Assembly: GCA_937920085.1 (NCBI GenBank)
Contig: CALETE010000041.1
Span: 1-64,000 of the forward strand
Source of the DNA: an uncultured Alphaproteobacteria bacterium
GTDB lineage: Bacteria; Pseudomonadota; Alphaproteobacteria; Caulobacterales; Caulobacteraceae
DNA length: 64,000 nt
Direction: 5' to 3'
The translations under genes and the position numbers were made by a program. Shown here piece after piece: positions 58,665 through 64,000 of this stretch. How positions within the stretch are numbered: the stretch's first letter is position 1; each line of letters starts with the position of its first letter. Below the pieces are notes generated by a model. It did no database searches, was not told the DNA's origin, and saw only the letters and a program-made list of their open reading frames with translations.

Positions 58665-59984
58665 ATGCTCGAGAAATATTTCGGCCTCTCCGCCCAGGGG
58701 ACCAATGTCCGGACCGAGGTGCTGGCCGGGGTCACCACCTTTATGACCATGGCCTATATCGTCCTGGTCAATCCCCTGATCCTGTCAGATGCAGGTCTGC
58801 CCATAGCCGGGGTGGCTGCGGCCACCTGTGTTGCCGCAGGCATTGGATCCATCCTCATGGGTCTGGTGGCCAATTACCCCATCGCGCTCGCCCCCGGCAT
58901 GGGGCTCAACGCCTATTTCACCTATACAGTGGTCAAGGGCATGGGGGTTCCCTGGGAAACCGCCCTGGGCTGCGTGCTGATTTCCGGCCTGGTCTTCCTG
59001 GCCCTGACCTTGGCGGGGGTGCGCAAGATCATTGTCGAGGCTGTGCCCCGCCCCCTGTTTGCCGCCATTGCTGCCGGTATTGGGCTGTTCATCGCCTTTA
59101 TCGGCCTCAAGGGCGCTGGCCTTGTGGTGGCAAATCCAGCCACCACGGTCACCCTGGGCGACCTGAAATCCCCCATGACCTTGCTGTCCTTAGGGGGTCT
59201 GGCCTTGACCGGTGCCCTCATGGCCTGGCGGGTAAGGGCCGCCGTCCTGATCGGCGTTCTCGGCGTCACGGTGGTGGCCTTTGTCCTGCATCTCACCCCG
59301 TTCAAGCCGGGTGCCTATGATCTGGCAGCCCTGACCACCACGGCCTTCAAGGCCGATCTCCCGGCGGCGCTGGGCCTGGGGGCTGGCGGACTGTCCACCG
59401 CCATTCTGGAAATCATCTTCGTCTTCCTGTTTGTCGATTTCTTCGACAATCTGGGCACCCTGGTGGCGGTGACCAAGCGGGCGGGCTTGCAGGGGCCCGA
59501 CGGGAATATCCCCCGCCTCAACCGCATCCTCCTGGCCGACTCCATCGCCACCATTGTCGGCGCCACCGCAGGCACCAGCACCACGGTCAGCTATATCGAG
59601 AGCGCCACCGGCGTCGCCGCCGGGGGCCGCACGGGCCTCACCGCCGTGGTTACCGGCATACTGTTTCTGGTGACCCTGTTCCTGGCACCCTATGTCCAGC
59701 TGATCCCCGCCGCAGCCACCGCACCGGCCCTGATCCTGGTGGGCGGTATGATGATTGCGCCCCTGGCCGAGACCGACTGGGCCGACCCGGTGGTGGCCAT
59801 ACCGGCCTTCCTCACCCTGACGATTATTCCCCTGACCTTTTCCATCGCCAATGGCCTGGCCTTCGGCATTGTCAGCTATGCGGCGCTCAAGGTTCTCAAA
59901 AGCGGCCCCAAGCGTGAGGACATCGCCCTCTACGTCCTGGCCGCCCTGTTCATTGCGAGGTTTGCCTGGACGGCGGCGGCGTAA
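58665..59984 (+). CDS. NCS2/AzgA-family purine permease
   Basis: 439-residue inner-membrane permease for adenine, guanine or hypoxanthine: EVLAGVTTFMTMAYIVLVNP, APGMGLNAYFTYTVV, FDNLGTLVAVTKRAGL, ADSIATIVGATAGTSTTVSYIESATGVAAGGRTGL, GGMMIAPL. About 12 hydrophobic segments. In the same direction as and eight bases after the purine nucleoside permease gene, supporting joint purine uptake. Confidence 0.94.
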   Translation: MLEKYFGLSAQGTNVRTEVLAGVTTFMTMAYIVLVNPLILSDAGLPIAGVAAATCVAAGIGSILMGLVANYPIALAPGMGLNAYFTYTVVKGMGVPWETALGCVLISGLVFLALTLAGVRKIIVEAVPRPLFAAIAAGIGLFIAFIGLKGAGLVVANPATTVTLGDLKSPMTLLSLGGLALTGALMAWRVRAAVLIGVLGVTVVAFVLHLTPFKPGAYDLAALTTTAFKADLPAALGLGAGGLSTAILEIIFVFLFVDFFDNLGTLVAVTKRAGLQGPDGNIPRLNRILLADSIATIVGATAGTSTTVSYIESATGVAAGGRTGLTAVVTGILFLVTLFLAPYVQLIPAAATAPALILVGGMMIAPLAETDWADPVVAIPAFLTLTIIPLTFSIANGLAFGIVSYAALKVLKSGPKREDIALYVLAALFIARFAWTAAA

Positions 59985-60075
59985 AACCATTGCCCGCTCC
60001 GATAAGTGGGCACCCTGCGTAAGGACGTTTGCGCCCGGCGGGCCTTTAAGCTAGAAGCGCCTTCCGCTTTAGCGA

Positions 60076-60152
60076 GCACCCGTAGCTCAGCTGGATAGAG
60101 CGTTGCCCTCCGAAGGCAAAGGTCACACGTTCGAATCGTGTCGGGTGCGCCA
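60076..60152 (+). tRNA. tRNA-Arg (anticodon CCG)
   Basis: 77 bp including an encoded CCA. Acceptor GCACCCG pairs with CGGGTGC; D-arm AGCTCAGCTGGATAGAGC; anticodon stem TTGCC/GGCAA with loop CTCCGAA, anticodon CCG reading CGG; T-loop TTCGAAT. A tRNA 3' end at this position is the typical integration point for an island, and composition changes right after it. Confidence 0.97.
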
Positions 60153-60600
60153 CCGCTTTGCTATATGTTTCAAGGGCTTGCGCCTAGAAACACTATAGCT
60201 CGCGGGCCAGATTCTGAATCTACAGATTATGCGCACATTTCCGCCGCGGTGCGTGCAATGCACCACTGTGCATCTCACTGTGCAACAGGCTGCAGGACGG
60301 TGGCGAACGGTGAGCCATGGTTGGCTGGGACCGCGAAGGGATCTCAAGCTACTCAAGATCGGAGTGGCGCGATTTGCTCCCCCAAGACCCCTCACCCGCG
60401 ATACCGCTTCAACCGCTTGGCGACGACTCTAAAAGTTAACGGGACACTGCTCGGGGGCTCGAGGTGGGAAAGCCCACTGTGCGGACAAGGAACAGCTGAT
60501 CGCCGACGCATGGCAGCGTTGGCATGAAGCTGGCTACACGTGGGAGGGGCTTGCAAACAATCTTTGGTGTCCGTCTGCGGCCTGGACACTTCGATTGGCG
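60153..60600. other. Decayed DNA after tRNA-Arg
   Basis: 448 bp with no intact gene. A coding-like fragment lies at 60433-60606 (separate entry). The rest has short overlapping ORFs without family character. No integrase or flanking tRNA-fragment repeat was seen. Probably remnant of a mobile element at the island border. Confidence 0.5.
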
Positions 60601-60606
60601 TTATGA
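60433..60606 (+). pseudogene. Coding-like fragment
   Basis: An open frame with protein-like composition, ADKEQLIADAWQRWHEAGYT then WEGLANNLWCPSAAWTL, ending with TGA at 60604-60606; upstream the frame is stopped by TAA and no start codon is present. Looks like the debris of a longer gene. Family not recognised. Confidence 0.35.
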
Positions 60607-60930
60607 ACGGGGAGCCGGTGCGACACCTTCGAGGAGCAGAACCCGGTTCATCTCGGTGAGCTCGTTGATACGGAGATCCTTCAACGGTCGATATTCCGGA
60701 GAGTTGTACCAAGTCTCTGCCGCCGCCCGGCTTGGAAAGCGCAGGATCGCTGCCCAGTTGCCGTCCCAGACGCCTTCCAGAACGTCCGGCTCCGGCGTGC
60801 CGGCGAGCAGTTCTCCGCCAAAGTCCGCGACCGTGGCCAGCGCGCTCTGTCCATAGCGCGCCATCGTTTCCTCAAAGCTCCTGGCCCGGATCTGGACCAT
60901 GATGAAGGCAGGCGCTGCGGTGTCGGTCAT
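60601..60930 (-). CDS. DUF1330-family protein
   Basis: 109 residues: AFIMVQIRARSFEETMARYGQSAL, FGGELLAGTPEPDVLEGVWDGNWAAILRFPSRAAAETWYNSPEYRPL, a ferredoxin-like (dimeric alpha-beta barrel) DUF1330 domain typical of small stress or catabolism genes. Downstream of the HxlR regulator (30-bp gap), so likely co-transcribed with it. Confidence 0.9.
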   Translation of the reverse strand: MTDTAAPAFIMVQIRARSFEETMARYGQSALATVADFGGELLAGTPEPDVLEGVWDGNWAAILRFPSRAAAETWYNSPEYRPLKDLRINELTEMNRVLLLEGVAPAPRS

Positions 60931-60960
60931 CGGGGTGTGGTCCTTGGTGAGAGGGTTGCC

Positions 60961-61323
60961 TCAGCTCAGGCTGACAATATCTGTGTGAAACTCAGACAGG
61001 TGGGTGTGAGCCCAGTGACCCAAACCTTCGAGAACCGGTCGGAGCGCCGCGCCGCTTTCCGTGAGCTGAAAGGCATTGTTACGGCGATGTCCTTCCGGAT
61101 TGGTGCGTTCGATCAGCTTCAGGCAGGTGAGCATCTCGAGCCGGGCAGCGAGGATATTGGTCGAGATATGCTCCTTGGACCCGAGAAAGTCGGAATAGGT
61201 GCGTGTTCCGTGGACCAGAAGGTCGCGAATGATCAGAAGAGACCATCGGTCGCCCAGCACATCGAGCGCGGAGCTGATCGGACAAACCGAGCGCCAGTCA
61301 ATGTCATCCACGGCCATCGTCAC
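60961..61323 (-). CDS. HxlR-family transcriptional regulator
   Basis: 120 residues: SVCPISSALDVLGDRWSLLIIRDLL (Cys at the N-terminal helix, HxlR hallmark for thiol or quinone sensing), winged helix FLGSKEHISTNILAARLEMLTCLKLIERT, and FQLTESGAALRPVLEGLGHWA. Controls nearby detoxification genes in most relatives. A 10-bp palindrome CACAGCTGTG (61357-61366) lies 34 bp upstream of its ATG and could be its own operator. Confidence 0.93.
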   Translation of the reverse strand: MTMAVDDIDWRSVCPISSALDVLGDRWSLLIIRDLLVHGTRTYSDFLGSKEHISTNILAARLEMLTCLKLIERTNPEGHRRNNAFQLTESGAALRPVLEGLGHWAHTHLSEFHTDIVSLS

Positions 61324-61356
61324 CCATCACCTTCCCTCTTGATCCGTCTGCACTAA

Positions 61357-61366
61357 CACAGCTGTG
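61357..61366. promoter_or_regulatory. Palindrome upstream of the HxlR gene
   Basis: CACAGCTGTG, perfect dyad, inside the 128-bp gap between HxlR and MAPEG genes. Possible autoregulatory operator; no match to the tandem repeats elsewhere in the island. Confidence 0.3.
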
Positions 61367-61451
61367 ACCAAGGGATGAAATCAGGTGCTTGCGCAATACG
61401 ACAAGCCTGAGCTGTTGTCGGGGCCCGCAAGGTCTGTGGACGCATTATGCT

Positions 61452-61862
61452 TTAACGGACCAAGAAGTGAGCAACGACCCGCCATACGTAGACGAGCATC
61501 GCGACTTGTGCGGTCCCGTAAACAGCCGTCCGCAGGTAGGGGATGCCCGCGATGTAGACCGTCGCATGCAGGACACGAGCGATCAAAAGCACTATTCCGG
61601 CGATCAAAGTCGTGTGGTTCGTGGTGCCCGTCACACACGCAATCCCGATTACGATGGCATATATGGCAAGATTATCCGCCAGGTTTCGGTGCGCCCGAAC
61701 CGCACGGCCGCCCCATGGGGCTACGCCAACGAGCTCACTGTCACGATTGTAGAATATCCACCTGATGCCGCCGGGCACCGACCCGCGCGCCACAAGGGGC
61801 GGAAGCGTCAGGAACTCGGCGAGTATAGCGAGGCTCAACAATATCCATAGATCGGGCGTCAC
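61452..61862 (-). CDS. MAPEG-family membrane protein
   Basis: 136 residues from GTG 61862 (the open frame goes to 62006 but that part overlaps the SDR gene). Four hydrophobic segments and the MAPEG pattern: LWILLSLAILAEFLTLPPLVARG, RAVRAHRNLADNLAIYAIVIG (N-x-x-E-like position has N...), ARVLHATVYIAGIPYLRT. The family includes glutathione-dependent eicosanoid enzymes; bacterial members have glutathione-linked detoxification roles. Upstream of HxlR on the same strand. Confidence 0.82.
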   Translation of the reverse strand: MTPDLWILLSLAILAEFLTLPPLVARGSVPGGIRWIFYNRDSELVGVAPWGGRAVRAHRNLADNLAIYAIVIGIACVTGTTNHTTLIAGIVLLIARVLHATVYIAGIPYLRTAVYGTAQVAMLVYVWRVVAHFLVR

Positions 61863-61902
61863 GAGCTTTTCCAAATTTGTGCTTTGATCGACATCCGGCC
61901 CA

Positions 61903-62907
61903 TCAGGCAGCTTGCGTGGCTCTTTGCGAAATAGCGCCCGCCATCTCCCTAAGGGACGACTCGATTGGCGTTTCTTTCCAGGAGAGAATCCTATGGGTCT
62001 CAACATTGTCGAAGGACGCTGCCCTGCCGATAAACGGAACCATGCCCCTCATCTGGCGGTCGAACAGGCTGATGAATTTCAACAAGAATGTCGGCGCTTT
62101 CAGGGACGGCACCTTGCTGTAGCCAGCGCGCCGAAGGATGCCTGCCACCACCGCCATTTCAACCGGTGAGGCGCACGCGGCAATGAACCGCTTCCCCGCG
62201 GCGCCGTTCGCGGTCATTGCCTCGACGTGCAGGCGAGCGACATCGCGGACATCGACCATTCCCATGCTCATGTCGGGAATCATCGGCATCTTTCCATCGA
62301 TCATGTCGGATATCATCGCCACGCTCTGCCCATCCATTCTGGCACCCAGAGACGGACCAAAGACGGCACCAGGGCAGATGACCGTGAGTTCCATTTCACT
62401 GCCCGTCGCCATCTTCCATGCAGCGCGTTCAGCCAATGTCTTGCTCTTTGCGTAGGCTCCGATGTTGGCATTGGTGTCTGACCACGCATCGGCACCATAC
62501 GTGCCCGTGTCCTTGCCGCCGATGATCGCGAAGGTCGAGGACGTGAGAACGAGACGCTTTATTCCAGCACGCTGAGCAGCCCCCACGACGCGCTTGGTTC
62601 CTTCGACCGCTGGCGCGATCAACTCATTCTCATCCTTCGGCTCTGCCAGCATGAAGGGAGACGCGACATGGATGACGAACGAACAGCCCGTCATGGCCTC
62701 CGCCCATCCGATGTCGGACATGAGATCGACCTCGACGAAGCTTAGCCGGTCGATCGGTGCAACCTTTGCAATGGCGCTGCGGGTTGAGAGTCCCCTGGAG
62801 CGGGAACGAATCGTGCCGACGACCTCGTAACCTTGCCTCAGCAGTTCGGCAGCGCAGTGCTGCCCGATGTATCCGGTGGCACCTGTCAGCAAAACCCGTT
62901 CGTTCAT
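61903..62907 (-). CDS. NAD(P)-dependent SDR, dihydroflavonol-reductase-like
   Basis: Extended short-chain dehydrogenase of 334 residues from ATG 62907: Rossmann motif VLLTGATGYIGQHCAAELLRQG, VIHVASPFMLAEP, VLTSSTFAIIGG (Ser), and YAKSKTLAERAAWK (Tyr-x3-Lys). Similar proteins reduce aldehydes or ketones. Its promoter region holds tandem inverted repeats (62941-62985) shared with the GST region. Ends 40 bp before MAPEG on the same strand. Confidence 0.9.
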   Translation of the reverse strand: MNERVLLTGATGYIGQHCAAELLRQGYEVVGTIRSRSRGLSTRSAIAKVAPIDRLSFVEVDLMSDIGWAEAMTGCSFVIHVASPFMLAEPKDENELIAPAVEGTKRVVGAAQRAGIKRLVLTSSTFAIIGGKDTGTYGADAWSDTNANIGAYAKSKTLAERAAWKMATGSEMELTVICPGAVFGPSLGARMDGQSVAMISDMIDGKMPMIPDMSMGMVDVRDVARLHVEAMTANGAAGKRFIAACASPVEMAVVAGILRRAGYSKVPSLKAPTFLLKFISLFDRQMRGMVPFIGRAASFDNVETHRILSWKETPIESSLREMAGAISQRATQAA

Positions 62908-62940
62908 GTTGTGTACCCAATCGCCCCGCACTGCCCGATA

Positions 62941-62985
62941 ACTTGCAGAACACAAGTATGGCAGATTGACTTGCAATTCACAAGT
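62941..62985. promoter_or_regulatory. Tandem operator-like inverted repeats upstream of the SDR gene
   Basis: Two 17-bp copies, ACTTGCAGAACACAAGT (62941-62957) and ACTTGCAATTCACAAGT (62969-62985), each an inverted ACTTG/CAAGT with a 7-base spacer, starting 28 bp apart. They lie between the SDR start (62907) and the GST end (63034). Likely sites for a dimeric regulator such as an HxlR protein. Confidence 0.72.
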
Positions 62986-63033
62986 TTCATTCTGGAAGCT
63001 TTGGTTCCCGCACCAAAGGTCGAGAAGGGGCGA

Positions 63034-63678
63034 TCAACCCCCTTGCATCCCCGCGAGGGCCGAGCCCAGTTCACTGATTACCTTCGACAGGCTCGGATGC
63101 GCTTGGGCATACGCCCATGCGGCGGCGAGATTGGGAAAATCAGCAAGCGGACTACTGCCAAGGCCCATAGGCTCGCCCAGCGTCACAACGAAGAATAACA
63201 TTGGCACCAGGGTGCAGTCGCCAAGGCTGAGCTTTCCGCCCGTTACAAGGCCGTCGCTGCCAACATAGCCATTGAGCAGGTGGTGGACCTTCCTGACCTC
63301 AGCCACCTTTTCCGCAACCAGCTTCTCGTCCCGAGCGTTGGGGTTGAGCTGGCCAAACAGCACGCCCATGGGCGGGTTGAGGTAGAGATCGCAAACGCGC
63401 GAAACGAGCCGCGCGCGTGCCCTGTCTTCGGGTGAGGCCGGGCGGAGTGATGGTTGCGGGAACCGGTCCTCCAGATACTCGCAGATCAGTTCCGACTCCG
63501 GCAGCAGGAAGCCGTCTGTGTCCAGGCAAGGCACCTTGCCGGTCGGGGTGATGGCATTGTAGTCCGCCGAGCCCAGGCCGCCCGGAGGATCAACGAGTTC
63601 GACCGGCAGATTCTTGGCATAGATCTGGATGCGGCAACGCGCCGCAAACGGCGACAGATAAACATTGTAGAGCTTCAT
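63034..63678 (-). CDS. Glutathione S-transferase family protein
   Basis: 214 residues: MKLYNVYLSPFAARCRIQIY (N-terminal thioredoxin fold with Ser/Cys catalytic region), ADYNAITPTGKVPCLDTDGFLLPESELICEYLEDRFPQ (cis-Pro and glutathione-binding ES motif), and a helical C-terminal domain. Detoxifies electrophiles with glutathione, fitting with the MAPEG and SDR neighbours. Confidence 0.94.
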   Translation of the reverse strand: MKLYNVYLSPFAARCRIQIYAKNLPVELVDPPGGLGSADYNAITPTGKVPCLDTDGFLLPESELICEYLEDRFPQPSLRPASPEDRARARLVSRVCDLYLNPPMGVLFGQLNPNARDEKLVAEKVAEVRKVHHLLNGYVGSDGLVTGGKLSLGDCTLVPMLFFVVTLGEPMGLGSSPLADFPNLAAAWAYAQAHPSLSKVISELGSALAGMQGG

Positions 63679-63816
63679 AAGTTGGTCCCTGTTTCGTGAA
63701 CATGGGTGCGGCTTCGCAATCCATGTTCGAGCTTGGGTTGGCCGAGGTAATCCGTGTCATCCGTTACTCGAACACGCTTTATCTCGCCGGTTCCTGTGGT
63801 GTTCGACACGGCATAA

Positions 63817-63860
63817 CTTTTGATATGCAAGCTTGACGGACTTTCTTGCAACTCGCAAGC
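63817..63860. promoter_or_regulatory. Operator-like inverted repeats in the GST-SDR divergent region
   Basis: A copy TCTTGCAACTCGCAAGC (63844-63860) of the same pattern as at 62941-62985, and a weaker ACTTTTGATATGCAAGC (63817-63833) starting 27 bp away. Both lie between the divergent GST (start 63678) and SDR (start 63903) genes. Confidence 0.6.
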
Positions 63861-63902
63861 TACAATCTCCACTCGACAGACCGAGACAGGAGGTAAGACC
63901 GA

Positions 63903-64000
63903 ATGAGCACTCAGACAGCCTTAATCATCGGCGTTGGACCGGACGCAGGCCTGGGCGCCACCCTTTGTCGGCGTTTTGCAAATCACGGTCTGCATGTCGT
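63903..64000 (+). CDS. Short-chain dehydrogenase, cut by the window end
   Basis: Starts at ATG 63903 after AGGAGG. The visible 32 residues read TQTALIIGVGPDAGLGATLC then RRFANHGLHVV, the nucleotide-binding end of an SDR (GVGPDAGLG in place of the usual TGxxxGIG). Continues beyond the window; length and function unknown. Confidence 0.85.
   Translation, partial: MSTQTALIIGVGPDAGLGATLCRRFANHGLHV

Noticed and set aside
59190..59990. 266-codon ORF opposite the NCS2 permease
   Set aside because: Gly/Gln-rich shadow of a transmembrane gene.
60123..60395. 90-codon ORF on the minus strand next to tRNA-Arg
   Set aside because: It runs into the tRNA gene and ends with a tRNA-derived TRHDSNV tail, a common artefact.

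Overview
The window is about 64 kb of GC-rich DNA from an alphaproteobacterium of the Caulobacterales, most like Caulobacter or Phenylobacterium. The support is direct: a hemE | origin | PPSR-maf-aroE-coaE-dnaQ-secB arrangement, a CtrA-type box in the hemE-PPSR gap, three perfect parS sites of the Caulobacter type next to rsmG-parA-parB, an NtrZ-like periplasmic protein, and the LolA, SecB and HemJ gene sets typical of the order. I infer that this is the replication-origin region of the main chromosome.

Layout. 1-12.9 kb: a hybrid histidine kinase cut by the window edge, the leuS-lptE-holA operon, small envelope and cofactor genes, an OmpR-type response regulator, xth, an alpha/beta hydrolase, a cluster of palindromic repeats, an unannotated small-RNA candidate, and lolA. 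13.0-20.1 kb: the segregation and tRNA-modification block (DUF6489, mnmE, mnmG, rsmG, parA, parB) with parS sites at 15860, 17305 and 20114, then a quinone oxidoreductase. 20.2-24.7 kb: rho, a 58-residue ORF with its own terminator, and the haem operon hemE-hemH-hemJ. 24.7-25.4 kb: the origin candidate, 681 bp without a convincing gene. 25.4-32.0 kb: PPSR, maf, aroE, coaE, dnaQ, secB, a Tim44-like protein, mltA and a Smr-domain protein.

32-60 kb is housekeeping DNA: a dicarboxylate symporter; a PfkB kinase leading the hisBHAFE operon; nth; a MoeB/ThiF enzyme; a 2-hydroxyacid dehydrogenase; an SH3-like protein followed by fabA-fabB-fabI and a UbiH-type hydroxylase; Trm112, Lon-N and thioredoxin-TPR proteins; polA; a two-gene retropepsin/DUF5678-like cassette; a cytochrome P450; a CHCC zinc-finger protein; an ABC ATPase without a permease beside it; and a purine cluster (nucleoside phosphorylase-type protein, purine nucleoside permease, NCS2 permease). 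Genes are tightly packed, with many 1-4 base overlaps and convergent pairs that touch or overlap.

A tRNA-Arg(CCG) gene at 60076-60152 marks a sharp change. Beyond it come 450 bp of decayed sequence and a set of stress or detoxification genes (DUF1330, HxlR regulator, MAPEG protein, SDR-type reductase, glutathione S-transferase, a second SDR running off the window). These look like a genomic island inserted at the tRNA. Two intergenic regions in it carry tandem copies of the same inverted repeat, suggesting one regulator for the reductase and GST genes. No CRISPR array, rRNA or complete insertion sequence was seen.
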